Shown here: positions 8,735 to 17,882 of the stretch, one piece after another
Layout: each line of letters begins with the position of its first letter
Numbering within the stretch: the stretch's first letter is position 1
Origin: Pseudobacteroides cellulosolvens ATCC 35603 = DSM 2933
GTDB lineage: Bacteria > Bacillota > Clostridia > Acetivibrionales > DSM-2933
NCBI RefSeq assembly: GCF_001262605.1
Contig: NZ_LGTC01000001.1
Span: 496,001-560,000, forward strand
Reading direction: 5' to 3'
DNA length: 64,000 nucleotides
The notes under the pieces: generated by a model
The model's input: the letters and a program-made list of their open reading frames with translations, nothing else
Database searches by the model: none
What the model was told of the DNA's origin: nothing
Translations under genes and position numbers: made by a program

Positions 8735-11269
8735 ATGGTTAAAAAGATCAAGAGTTTATTTTTAGTAGCAGCCTTTATGACTACTTTGATTCCTAATTGT
8801 GCCATAGCAGCTTCTTCAGATGTAATCATTGATACAAATTTCAACGACAACAAGATAAGCGGCTGGCAATTGGATGTTTCTGGTGAATCTAAAGGCAGTG
8901 TAAAGGTTAAGAACAAAGCATTAATGGTAAATGTAGAAAGTAAGGGTGTTAATAAATGGGACTTGGCTTTAAAGCATTCAATAACACCTTTAGAAGTTGG
9001 AGGAACTTATAAAGTCGAGTTTTACGTATATTCCGACAAGCAGGAAAGCATTTATGCAAAGATAGGCGACTGTAATGATCCATTTAGAGAATACTGGAAC
9101 AACAATTGGAGTCCTATAGAAATAAATAGACATAAGAAGTCTATATCTCAGACTTTTACAGTTACAAACTCATCTGATGCAGAAGAAATGGCATTTCATC
9201 TCGGCGGAGAATTAAAGGGAATAGCACCTTGCAAAATTTACTTTGATGACATAAAAATAATAAAATTATCTTCTAAAAATGATGTATTAAAATATAACTT
9301 TAATGACAATAAAATAGGGAACTGGAAGCTGGATTTGGTGGGTGATGCTAAAGCGTTTACCTACGTAAGAAACGGACAGTTAAAGGCACAAGTGTTTTCA
9401 AAAGGAACTAACAGATGGGACATAGCATTAAAGCATGCAATAACTCCTTTGGAAATTGGTGCAACATACAAGGTTGACTTTAAGTTAAATGCTAGGAAAG
9501 ATACAAGCGTTTATGCCAAGATAGGTGATACTTTAGCTCCATACAAGGAATACTGGAATAACAATTGGAGCCCTATTAAGCTAACTGCCAATACACCAGT
9601 GGCAATTTCGCAGACTTTTGTTGTAACAGGTCAGTCAGATCAGGAAGAGATTGCGTTCCATTTGGGCGGTGATTTATGCCTATCTAGATTTTGTGAAATA
9701 AGCTTTGATGATATATGCATTACGAAAATCCAAAAGACTGTACCTACGCCAACACCTACACCAACTAACCCGCCAACACCTACATCTACTCCAAAAGATC
9801 CTTCAGATATTTTGTATTACAATTTTAATGATGATGCTATTGGTAACTGGGTTCTTGATGCAACCAACGGTGCAGTAGCAAGTTATAAGGTAGAGAAGGG
9901 TGAAATGAAGCTTCATGTTGATGCTGCAGGTGAGTCACCATGGGATGTAGCTCTTTATCACAAAATACCATCATTAAAAGCCGGATCAACATATAAAGTG
10001 CAATTTGCAATCAAAGCTTCAAATGATGCAAAGGTTTATCCCAAAATCGGTGATGTAGGCGAGCCATTTAGAGAAGTATGGCATCCTCAGGATTGGATGG
10101 CTCTAAATATATCTGCAAACAGATTGCTTGTAGTATCGGAATTGTTTGTACCTAATGCTACTTGCCCTGATGAGCTTATAGCTTTTCATTTTGGAGGAAG
10201 TAATTCACTGATTTTACCAAATGACTTTATACTGGATGATATATCAATAAGAGAGGTTGCACCTGTACTGACTGCTACACCAACTCCGACACCAACTGTT
10301 ACACCAACTCAATCTACCGATATTTTGAATTGTAATTTTGATAATGGTGACATAACTGGATGGAATATTGATACAAATAATGGCGGAGAAGCAGGTTACA
10401 AGGTTGCAGGTGGAGCATTGCAGGTTAATGTTCAGGCACCCGGCGTAGAGCAATGGGATGTAGCTCTCACTCATAAAATACCTTCATTGATTGCAGGAAC
10501 AGCATATAAAGTTGAATTTAAGATCAAATCTTCAAAGGATTCAAAGGTATATGCCAAGATTGGTGACGTTTCTCAACCATATAGGGAAGTGTGGAATAAT
10601 AATTGGAGCCCGATGAACTTACCTGCAAACCAGACTTTAACAATTGTACAAACTTTTGTGCCAAGTGTTACATGTCCTGATGAGCATTTAGCATTCTTCT
10701 TTGGCGGAAGGAATGCAAACGCAGAGCCAAATAATATTGAACTGGATGATATAAAAATATCACAGGTAATCGCAACAAGTGCTCCTACTCCTACCCCAAC
10801 TCCAGCAGCTCCTGCAGGAGTTATAAATTACAATTTTAATGACGGCTCCAATGGAGAGTGGATACTAGATACAGCTAACGGTGCTGCAGCCACTTATGCA
10901 GTAGAAAACGGAGAGATGAAAGTTCAAGTTAATGCAGCTGGTGAAAATAAATGGGATGTGGCTCTTTATCACAAATTACCTGCTTTTAAAGTTGGTAAAA
11001 TATACGACATAAAGTTTAAGATGAGAGCTTCAAAAGATGCCAAGGTCTTTGTAAAAGTTGGAGATATTGGTGAACCATTCAGAGAAATATGGAATAACTC
11101 ATTTAATGAATATACACTAACAGCAGATCAAAATGTTACAGTATCAAGCTATTTTATCCCGACATATGATTCTGCTGATCAATTGGTGGCTTTCCATATT
11201 GGCGGTAAATTAGCCGGTGAAGTACCATATAATCTTTTCTTTGACGATATTCAAATTACTGAAAAGTAA
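8735..11269 (+). CDS. Secreted protein with five tandem CBM4/9-like modules, no enzyme or dockerin
   Basis: 844 residues: signal peptide 1-26 (ends IAA-S), then five repeats of about 150 residues at roughly 31-177, 184-332, 359-510, 522-675 and 688-844. Each opens with a FNDN..G.W.LD motif, has KWDLALKH / PWDVALYHK, a KIGD...P(F/Y)(R/K)E.W segment, AFH.GG, and closes with FDDI.I, a pattern of the CBM_4_9 superfamily. The last three modules are joined by TPTPT linkers; modules 1 and 2 abut directly. No glycosidase, SLH or dockerin was found, so it is probably a soluble or loosely bound polysaccharide-binding protein. Ligand is unknown. GGGGG (8721-8725) precedes ATG 8735. Confidence 0.85.
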   Translation: MVKKIKSLFLVAAFMTTLIPNCAIAASSDVIIDTNFNDNKISGWQLDVSGESKGSVKVKNKALMVNVESKGVNKWDLALKHSITPLEVGGTYKVEFYVYSDKQESIYAKIGDCNDPFREYWNNNWSPIEINRHKKSISQTFTVTNSSDAEEMAFHLGGELKGIAPCKIYFDDIKIIKLSSKNDVLKYNFNDNKIGNWKLDLVGDAKAFTYVRNGQLKAQVFSKGTNRWDIALKHAITPLEIGATYKVDFKLNARKDTSVYAKIGDTLAPYKEYWNNNWSPIKLTANTPVAISQTFVVTGQSDQEEIAFHLGGDLCLSRFCEISFDDICITKIQKTVPTPTPTPTNPPTPTSTPKDPSDILYYNFNDDAIGNWVLDATNGAVASYKVEKGEMKLHVDAAGESPWDVALYHKIPSLKAGSTYKVQFAIKASNDAKVYPKIGDVGEPFREVWHPQDWMALNISANRLLVVSELFVPNATCPDELIAFHFGGSNSLILPNDFILDDISIREVAPVLTATPTPTPTVTPTQSTDILNCNFDNGDITGWNIDTNNGGEAGYKVAGGALQVNVQAPGVEQWDVALTHKIPSLIAGTAYKVEFKIKSSKDSKVYAKIGDVSQPYREVWNNNWSPMNLPANQTLTIVQTFVPSVTCPDEHLAFFFGGRNANAEPNNIELDDIKISQVIATSAPTPTPTPAAPAGVINYNFNDGSNGEWILDTANGAAATYAVENGEMKVQVNAAGENKWDVALYHKLPAFKVGKIYDIKFKMRASKDAKVFVKVGDIGEPFREIWNNSFNEYTLTADQNVTVSSYFIPTYDSADQLVAFHIGGKLAGEVPYNLFFDDIQITEK

Positions 11270-11334
11270 TTTCAAGACAAATTTAGGCATGATTGAAATA
11301 TAACTAAGCACTACATTACCCTATATTTTTACCT

Positions 11335-11367
11335 AGAAAATGTGGTGTATTCTGCACCACATTTTCT
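11335..11367 (+). terminator. Hairpin terminator after the CBM-array gene
   Basis: Perfect 13-base stem AGAAAATGTGGTG / CACCACATTTTCT with a 7-base loop, 65 bases past the stop codon. The T tail is weak; it may serve both this gene and the convergent rph-like gene. Confidence 0.7.
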
Positions 11368-11386
11368 CATGTCAACAGCCAAGGTT

Positions 11387-11581
11387 CTAATTGTCAATAA
11401 TATGTACAATTCCGCTGTTACCGTCAATCTCTATCATCTGCCCATTTTTGATGTGTTTGGTAGCAGGGCCCACATTCACAACTGCCGGATTCCATACTCC
11501 CTTGCAACGATGCTGCCATGACTTAGCATACCGCCCATATCCATTACAATACCTGCTGCATTTAGGAAATATGGAGTCCAA
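11387..11581 (-). pseudogene. C-terminal fragment of the rph-like gene (after second frameshift)
   Basis: The last part, PAVVNVGPATKHIKNGQM...GIVHIIDN, continues the swivelling phosphohistidine domain of the preceding segment but in another frame. Joining needs one extra C in the CC at 11488-11487 (minus strand), which turns GGAATCCGGCAG into the family sequence GIPAVVNVG. The upstream residues of this open frame are out-of-frame noise. It is not a gene of its own. Confidence 0.85.
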
Positions 11582-13038
11582 CCTGGATCGGTGAAGGGGG
11601 CAACAAGAATTTCACCGGGCAGCAGCTTATCTTCACATTGACAATCCATTATAACCCTGGCAGCACCTCTTGCAATACCTGAGCTAACAGGTATGCCATT
11701 TAAGCATGAATCTACCTTTTGAAAGGAAGAATGTAACGCAGCATTAGCATCATATTTACCGATTACTATCGGAGGTGGTGTAAGGCTCTGGTTTTCCGTA
11801 AATTCCTGCCTGCGTAATGCAATGAGCTCATCAATCTTTTTGACAGCTTTACCTTTAAGCAGCATATCCAATTCTTCCAATGTTATAAAAAATATATCAT
11901 CCTTTTCTCTTAAAGTTCCTTCATTGATAAAGCGTCTTTCCATTTCGTAGAGAGATTTGCGTGCAATTGATAACAAGCGGACCACTTCGCTTTTATAATT
12001 TTCTCTGGTTGAAAGTCCGCTTCGGGCTTTACTGAGGAAAAAGTTGAAAAGGATGCGTTTAATTGGATTTTTTAATTTTTTCATTACATCTTTATAAAGC
12101 TCATCTCTTAGTTTTTTATTCTCATTCTGCTGGGATATAAAATCATCAGCTTTTCCAATATATCCTTTGAGCATATCCAGAATATAATCAGGCTGTTCCG
12201 ACCATCTTGGAACAAATAGATCTACTTCACCTCGTGCGTGGTGGCCGTGAAGCTCCATAAAAAAATTCCATCTTTCAATAAATTCCTTTCCAATATTTGA
12301 TTCTGAAAGCTCTTTTCTTAATATTTCAAAGCTTCTACTTTCAAGGACAATTTTTTTTATCTTTTCATTTTTTTCTATCCAGGAAGCAAAATGAATAAGC
12401 TCTCTTCCGGAATCAGCAGAAGCCATATTTCCAACACCTGTTAGAAGTAGGTTTCCTGTTTTATTTTTATCATCATTTAGCCATTTTTTACATATTCCTA
12501 GAAATCCTGATGTAAATCCCATACCCGAACTTATGCCTATTCCAGCTGTAAAAATATTCTTCTTCCAAACCGTATACCAATGCAAACGATCAGCAAGATC
12601 ATTAATACTGAGGCTTTGATAGTTAGCCTGCATCGACCTTACTGAATTGTTTCGCATAATATTAAACAACCGATCTGTATTGCTTTTTCTGCTAAGGAAC
12701 AGGTATGCCATAAGTAAGAAGGGGGATGAGACTATAAATGCAAGTGTTTTGAACAATTGGTAAATAAAATTTTCTTTACCTTCTGCTTCGAAAACATTTG
12801 TGGGAACGCCTCCAAATACTTCAGATAAATCCATTTTGACCGGACCAGGCATGTTCTGAACCATCTTGCCGAATAGAGAAACGTTAACATATATCCTGCC
12901 TGCAACCATTCCAAAAATCAATCCTTTATCAAGGTTTATACCTAAAATTCTTAAAAAGGGTTTGAAAAGAGTTTTAGTCATATGTTGGAAGTAGGTATAG
13001 GTAAGAGGTGTAACCACATATGGCATTATCTCTCCCAC
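11476..13038 (-). CDS. Rifampin phosphotransferase-like PEP-utilising enzyme, central and C-terminal segment (frameshifted)
   Basis: 520 residues from an internal ATG; homologous coding in this frame actually extends right to about 13170 (FGRPQDIEWASINGKPYILQSRPITT, the end of the ATP-binding domain). It holds the middle helical domain and the phosphohistidine domain GGMLSHGSIVAREYGI near the end, whose His carries the phosphoryl group. Because the His domain is at the very C-terminus and no PEP/pyruvate barrel follows, the architecture is that of rifampin phosphotransferase/YvkC-like proteins, not PEP synthase. Reconstructed over three segments (11387-13967) the protein is about 860 residues, close to the roughly 870 of RPH. 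Substrate is unproven; antibiotic inactivation is a family inference only. Confidence 0.75.
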   Translation of the reverse strand: MGEIMPYVVTPLTYTYFQHMTKTLFKPFLRILGINLDKGLIFGMVAGRIYVNVSLFGKMVQNMPGPVKMDLSEVFGGVPTNVFEAEGKENFIYQLFKTLAFIVSSPFLLMAYLFLSRKSNTDRLFNIMRNNSVRSMQANYQSLSINDLADRLHWYTVWKKNIFTAGIGISSGMGFTSGFLGICKKWLNDDKNKTGNLLLTGVGNMASADSGRELIHFASWIEKNEKIKKIVLESRSFEILRKELSESNIGKEFIERWNFFMELHGHHARGEVDLFVPRWSEQPDYILDMLKGYIGKADDFISQQNENKKLRDELYKDVMKKLKNPIKRILFNFFLSKARSGLSTRENYKSEVVRLLSIARKSLYEMERRFINEGTLREKDDIFFITLEELDMLLKGKAVKKIDELIALRRQEFTENQSLTPPPIVIGKYDANAALHSSFQKVDSCLNGIPVSSGIARGAARVIMDCQCEDKLLPGEILVAPFTDPGWTPYFLNAAGIVMDMGGMLSHGSIVAREYGIRQL

Positions 13039-13166
13039 ATTAACATTGCTCCATACTGTTTGATCCTTTTCTTCAGATAAGGTGGTAATTGGCCGGGATT
13101 GTAGGATATATGGCTTCCCATTTATTGATGCCCATTCTATATCTTGAGGGCGGCCAAAGCTCAGTT

Positions 13167-13967
13167 CTATTTTTTTGCTAAAATAGAGAGTTTTTTTAAT
13201 AGTTTGACTGTACTTTGTGATTCATTGCTATTACTTGATTCAATTATAGACAGATTATTCTTTGAAACTATTGTTCTTTGAGGTGTTACACGGCCTGAAA
13301 CCAAAGCCTCGCCTAGTCCTTCAGTGTATTCAATGACTATTTGATTCCTGTTCCCGGATATGGGATTTGCAGTGAATATAACACCTGCAAGCCCCGCGTT
13401 CACCATTTTTTGAACTACGACAGCCATTAAAGCTTTTTTATGGTCAATCTTTTTGTGGGTGCGATAAAAAACTGCACGGTCATTAAACAAAGAAAGCCAG
13501 CAATTTTTTATACATTTAAGGATATCAGCCTTTCCATTTACATTAAGGTATGTATCCTGTTGGCCTGCAAATGATGCACCGTCAAGATCTTCAGTTGTTG
13601 CACTGGATCTTACAGCATAGAAACCTTCCTCACTAAGTGTGTTTAGCGATAGGAGTATTGACTTTTCTACACTAGCAGGTATAGAGGAGGCTGTAAGTAA
13701 ACTGCGAATTATGGATGCTTCACTTTTTATCCCTTCAATATTATCGGGGGGAATAGCTTCAAGCCTTATAAAAGCATCATTTATGAGGGGTATTGAGTTG
13801 AGAAATTCTTCATAGGCATATGTTGTAACGCAGAATCCATCAGGTACCGGAAATCCTTTATTTAAAAGTAAAGCCAGGTTTTTTGCTTTTCCTCCTGCAG
13901 CTAGGTGATGAGTAGGTGTTATTTGCTTTAAAGGTATCACAAACGAATTATAATATTTAGTTTTCAT
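13167..13967 (-). CDS. Rifampin phosphotransferase-like enzyme, N-terminal ATP-binding segment (frameshifted)
   Basis: 266 residues with the PPDK_N ATP-grasp signature: AAGGKAKNLALLLNKGFPVPDGF, FYAVRSSATTEDLDGASFAGQQDTYL (broken here into family blocks VRSSATTEDL and GASFAGQQDT) and AGVIFTANPISG. The frame ends prematurely at LAKK because the run of seven A (minus strand, 13176-13170) is one base short; with eight A the frame continues KIELSFGRPQDIEW. ATG 13967 has AAAGGAA upstream. Read with the two segments to the left it makes one gene. Confidence 0.85.
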   Translation of the reverse strand: MKTKYYNSFVIPLKQITPTHHLAAGGKAKNLALLLNKGFPVPDGFCVTTYAYEEFLNSIPLINDAFIRLEAIPPDNIEGIKSEASIIRSLLTASSIPASVEKSILLSLNTLSEEGFYAVRSSATTEDLDGASFAGQQDTYLNVNGKADILKCIKNCWLSLFNDRAVFYRTHKKIDHKKALMAVVVQKMVNAGLAGVIFTANPISGNRNQIVIEYTEGLGEALVSGRVTPQRTIVSKNNLSIIESSNSNESQSTVKLLKKLSILAKK

Positions 13968-14224
13968 ATATTGTTATTCCTTTCTAAAAAAGATGGATAA
14001 CCCACTTACTTTATGATTTTATGAAACACCCTTAATATTATTAAGGAACAGATTAACTAAAAAGTCAATAATGAATTTAATGCATTTTCCATATATGGAT
14101 TACAAATACATAACAGTAATATGATTTTAATTTCATGAAGGTTTATCGTATGATGTAAATTTAATGGCAGTATGGTAATATAAAAAGCAGTTAATTAATG
14201 ATTTATACATTAGGCACATCTTAC

Positions 14225-14239
14225 TTAAGAAATTCTTAA
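14225..14239. promoter_or_regulatory. 15-base palindrome TTAAGAAATTCTTAA in the 13968-14340 gene-free stretch
   Basis: Perfect inverted repeat (7+1+7) about 100 bases upstream of the response regulator start at 14341, a plausible operator for autoregulation. The rest of the 373-base stretch is AT-rich and shows no gene or RNA that was recognised. Confidence 0.35.
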
Positions 14240-14340
14240 TAATTTCATTCGCCCTTTTGTAAGATTTAAGTTTTATACTTTAGATATAGTAAAAAAGTGA
14301 AAGGGTGATGGGATGAAAACTGGAATAGAGAGGGGAAAAC

Positions 14341-15030
14341 ATGAACATATTAGTCTGCGATGATGAAAAGGAAATAGTGGAAGCAATAGAAATTTACTTA
14401 AAGCATGAGGGATATGAAGTGTTTAAGGCATCAAACGGACTTGAGGCACTATCAATAATAGAAAATACAGAAATTCATCTCATAATAATGGACATAATGA
14501 TGCCGAAGATGGATGGTATAAGGACAACAATGAAAATAAGGGATAAGAAAAATATTCCTGTTATCATGTTGTCTGCCAAATCTGAAGATACAGACAAAAT
14601 TCTTGGACTTAACATTGGTGCAGACGATTATGTCACAAAGCCATTTAATGCACTTGAGCTAATGGCCAGGGTAAAGTCACAGCTTAGAAGGTATACAATG
14701 CTTGGAAGTATGGAAGTAAAGAGCGATATGTGGAGGAGTGGTGGCCTTGTTGTGGACGACATCCGCAAAGAGGTAACAGTAGATGGTGAAGCAGTTAAGC
14801 TCACGCCTGTTGAATACAAAATATTAAAGCTCCTTTGTGAAAATGCAGGAAGGGTTTATTCCATGGACCAGATATATGAGCAGGTTTGGAATGAGCCGTC
14901 CTTCAATCCTGAAAACACGGTGGCAGTCCATATCAGGAGAATCAGGGAGAAGATAGAGCTAAATCCTAAAGAACCGAAATATTTAAAGGTGGTGTGGGGA
15001 ATTGGATACAAAATTGAGAAATATCAGTAG
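14341..15030 (+). CDS. OmpR/PhoB-family response regulator
   Basis: 229 residues: receiver domain 1-120 with acidic pocket CDDEKE, phosphoacceptor D51 in IIMDIMMPKMDG, and KPF at the end of beta-5; winged-helix DNA-binding domain about 130-229 (KLTPVEYKILKLLCENAG, VAVHIRRIREKIE, VVWGIGYKIEK). ATG 14341 follows AGAGGGGAAAAC. The histidine kinase gene overlaps its 3' end by 29 bases, indicating translational coupling and a cognate pair. Target genes unknown. Confidence 0.95.
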   Translation: MNILVCDDEKEIVEAIEIYLKHEGYEVFKASNGLEALSIIENTEIHLIIMDIMMPKMDGIRTTMKIRDKKNIPVIMLSAKSEDTDKILGLNIGADDYVTKPFNALELMARVKSQLRRYTMLGSMEVKSDMWRSGGLVVDDIRKEVTVDGEAVKLTPVEYKILKLLCENAGRVYSMDQIYEQVWNEPSFNPENTVAVHIRRIREKIELNPKEPKYLKVVWGIGYKIEKYQ

Positions 15031-17197
15031 TACAATATGGTTTAAGCTTATAACAGGGGTGATTTGTATTGCCGGAATGCTTCTAGTATTATACAGTATT
15101 ACCGGTTTCAATGACATAAGGTTTGTAAGAGAACCTAGAGACTATAATGAAAGCACCGAATTAAAGAATAAGATAGACAAAATATATTATAGCTTGGCTG
15201 AGTTAGCAATACTTAGAAGTGAGGATTATATAAAATCAGGAAAAACTGTTACTGAAGACAGACTGAGGAATCAAAAAAATAATATTTTACAGGAGAAATT
15301 TAATGCTGTAGAAGTTATTAAAAGTCAATATGACTCATTTATTGAACAGGCAAAAGCAAATAATGACAGTGATCAAACTCGGTTGATCAAAGAGCGGGAT
15401 GACCTGATATCAAAGGAAAATGAGAATTATGATAAAAAAATAGCTCAGATTAATAACGATATAATAAATGAGGATTTATCCAGATATAACGATATAATCT
15501 TAAATTTATCGGCTAGTAAACTGTATTTCAGCATAATATCTGCTATTGATGGAAAAATAGCTGACAATACTGTAAATAAAAATGATTTAGAAAATTTCTT
15601 CAAAAGTCTTCCTTACCATATCAAGTCTCAGAATGGCTCCTATTATGGATATGATGGTCAATTTTATGGTAGAAGTGACAACTCGCTTGCTGGAATTACT
15701 ATTTACGTAGGTGTATCGGAATCGGATTATGCAGAAGGTAAGAAAATATATGAATCTAACAGGAATCATGGTCTGGAATGTCTTTATATTGCTATTTTGG
15801 GCATGATAGTTTCTATCCTTGGATATATATTGTTTTTAATTTCGGCAGGCCGAAGGAAGAATTCTATAGATATTCATTTAACTTTTGTGGATGGACTATA
15901 TCTGGATGTAGGTGCTTTTATTTTACTTTTACCGGTTATAGGATTGATTATATTTGTCGGTTTTGTTCCAAGCAGAATTATGGTCACTGACACAATGACA
16001 TTTATGCTTGTGGCATCACCTGCTGTTATAGCTGGAGTCGTGTTAAGCCTTTTGTACTCTTCGATATTCATAAAACATCTAAAGAGAAGAACAGTACTAA
16101 AAAATACACTGGTATATGCTGTTCTACGCTATATCAAACGCTTTATAAAGGGGTCTGCCGATCAATACGGTAAGCTTGCACTTTCGGGACAAACTGCATT
16201 TTATATAACAGCATTTTTTATTGCTTATAATTTTGTAACAGCAGTAGCACTTTATATGTTTTATTATAGTTTAAGATGGTCCCGTGGTGCTGCAGTGCTT
16301 TTTGCACTTTTGATCTATGGTGGTGTAAACCTTCTGATGCTCATGTATATAATAAAGAGGATTTCATACTTCAAGGTAATTGCAGAAGGAGTGAAGAAAA
16401 TAAAGGGCGGCCAGCTTGCGTGGAGGATTCCGGAAGGTCCTAATCTGGTAATGACAGAGCTTTCAGATGACATAAACAATATTGCACAAGGCCTTGGTGC
16501 ATCAGTTGAAAATGAATTAAAGGCGGAAAGAATGAAGGCGGAGCTTATAACAAATGTTTCACATGATTTGAAAACACCGCTCACATCAATAATAACATAT
16601 GTAGACTTACTTAAAAAGGAAGGCCTGGATTCTGAAAATGCACCTAAATATCTTGAAATACTGGACATAAAGTCTCTAAGGCTAAAAAACCTGACAGAGG
16701 ACTTGTTTGAAGCTGCGAAAGCTTCAAGCGGTAATATAACTGTCAACATGGAACAATTGGATCTTGTATCCCTTATTAAGCAAGGCTTTGGAGAATTAGG
16801 CGATAAGGTGGAGGCATCAGGGCTTGACTTTATAACAAGCTTCCCTGGTGAAAAGATAATGATAAAGGCAGATGGAAAGCTTCTATGGCGTGTTGTAGAT
16901 AACCTTCTGACAAATGTATTCAAATATGCAATGCCTTCTTCAAGGGTGTATGTATCGGTATTTAAAGAGGATGGTTTTTCTGGAATTGTTATTAAAAACA
17001 TATCTGCATTCCCGCTTAATATTCCTGCCGAAGAGCTGATGGAGAGGTTTAAGCGAGGAGATGAGTCAAGAAACAGCGAAGGCTCGGGATTGGGGCTTGC
17101 AATTGCCAGGAGCCTCACAGAACTCCAAGGAGGAAAACTTACAATAGATATAGATGGAGATCTATTTAAAGCTACTGTAAAGCTGCCAGTGAAATGA
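15002..17197 (+). CDS. Membrane sensor histidine kinase, partner of the 14341 regulator
   Basis: 731 residues. One N-terminal membrane segment (about 13-33), a mostly helical extracytoplasmic region rich in charged residues (about 35-255), then about five more membrane segments between about 258 and 455. Cytoplasmic HisKA with phosphoacceptor H521 (NVSHDLKTPLTSI) and HATPase_c with N box VVDNLLTNVFKYA and G box GSGLGLAIARS. The best start is a TTG at 15002 inside the regulator gene, since the first in-frame ATG lies in or after the first membrane helix; this start is uncertain. The multi-helix block between sensor and kinase is typical of Firmicute kinases beside OmpR regulators. Signal unknown. 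Confidence 0.88.
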   Translation: MDTKLRNISSTIWFKLITGVICIAGMLLVLYSITGFNDIRFVREPRDYNESTELKNKIDKIYYSLAELAILRSEDYIKSGKTVTEDRLRNQKNNILQEKFNAVEVIKSQYDSFIEQAKANNDSDQTRLIKERDDLISKENENYDKKIAQINNDIINEDLSRYNDIILNLSASKLYFSIISAIDGKIADNTVNKNDLENFFKSLPYHIKSQNGSYYGYDGQFYGRSDNSLAGITIYVGVSESDYAEGKKIYESNRNHGLECLYIAILGMIVSILGYILFLISAGRRKNSIDIHLTFVDGLYLDVGAFILLLPVIGLIIFVGFVPSRIMVTDTMTFMLVASPAVIAGVVLSLLYSSIFIKHLKRRTVLKNTLVYAVLRYIKRFIKGSADQYGKLALSGQTAFYITAFFIAYNFVTAVALYMFYYSLRWSRGAAVLFALLIYGGVNLLMLMYIIKRISYFKVIAEGVKKIKGGQLAWRIPEGPNLVMTELSDDINNIAQGLGASVENELKAERMKAELITNVSHDLKTPLTSIITYVDLLKKEGLDSENAPKYLEILDIKSLRLKNLTEDLFEAAKASSGNITVNMEQLDLVSLIKQGFGELGDKVEASGLDFITSFPGEKIMIKADGKLLWRVVDNLLTNVFKYAMPSSRVYVSVFKEDGFSGIVIKNISAFPLNIPAEELMERFKRGDESRNSEGSGLGLAIARSLTELQGGKLTIDIDGDLFKATVKLPVK

Positions 17198-17242
17198 TAA
17201 TCTATCGGTATATCATGGTTTTGCCAAGAAGCAAAAAAACGT

Positions 17243-17288
17243 AAAAATATCCCATTAAGCTATTTATTTTAGCTTAATGGGGTATTTT
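17243..17288. terminator. Terminator between the kinase gene and the convergent 17301 gene
   Basis: Stem CCCATTAAGCTA / TAGCTTAATGGG with flanking A and T runs (AAAAATAT left, GTATTTTA right), suitable for both strands. Confidence 0.85.
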
Positions 17289-17300
17289 ATGAATAAAATC

Positions 17301-17735
17301 TTATATTTTACTATTTAAAGATTGGGGGCTACATAATAGTGATAACCAGTGTTCGGCTGTCTGAAAGCTATTAAAGTAGGTAGCTTGTGCACCGGATTGT
17401 TTAAAAATAAATTCAATGGTAACTTTTAACATTGGGTTATCCCTTAATATAACTGCAGTCTTATTCAATCCAGCTGTTAAAGCGAGGGTTTGTGCCTCTA
17501 CATGCAAGTGAATGAACTCAGAAGTGCTGCCTTTATAGAGGGTTAAATCTACAATAGCATTGAAGCCAGGGGTTAATTTATCTATGGCAATCATGATGTC
17601 TTCCAGATAATATTCTAATTGCGATGTCTTATCCCATAAACCTAAAAAAGTAATGATAAGTATATTACTTGATACATTTACTGATATCTCATAAGAACTG
17701 TTTTTTGCGATTTTGGTTAAATCCATCATATCCAT
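17301..17735 (-). CDS. Uncharacterised small cytoplasmic protein, possibly STAS/SpoIIAA-like
   Basis: 144 residues from the ATG ending at 17735, chosen because CAGGTGAG sits 7 bases upstream; the open frame runs 33 codons further without a better start. The protein (MDMMDLTKIAKNSSYEI...) has an alternating beta/alpha pattern, a central LIITFLGLWDKTS and a long helix LHVEAQTLALTAGL, which recalls SpoIIAA-like STAS proteins, but the family is not certain. No signal peptide or membrane segment. Single gene between two terminators or enzymes; no functional link is evident. Confidence 0.6.
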   Translation of the reverse strand: MDMMDLTKIAKNSSYEISVNVSSNILIITFLGLWDKTSQLEYYLEDIMIAIDKLTPGFNAIVDLTLYKGSTSEFIHLHVEAQTLALTAGLNKTAVILRDNPMLKVTIEFIFKQSGAQATYFNSFQTAEHWLSLLCSPQSLNSKI

Positions 17736-17882
17736 AAAACTCACCTGAATCTTTCCTTTTATAGTTTGTCCATAAATCCAAGTATTGATTGTTCTTGTAA
17801 TATATATCGGCATATTTGCATATTTAAATAACATTATGTATTATTACACATATGGGATTTGCAGGTGGTTTATGTTGTTTTA

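Noticed and set aside
9750..10810. Thr/Pro-coding repeats as a CRISPR array or minisatellite
   Set aside because: The repetitive DNA encodes TPTPT linkers between protein modules and has no regular repeat-spacer pattern.
13167..13180. Programmed frameshifting at the A7 run of the rph-like gene
   Set aside because: A slippery run is present, but six other genes sites in the window show the same one-base deficit at unrelated homopolymers, and a second break occurs in the same gene, so sequencing deletion is the simpler explanation.
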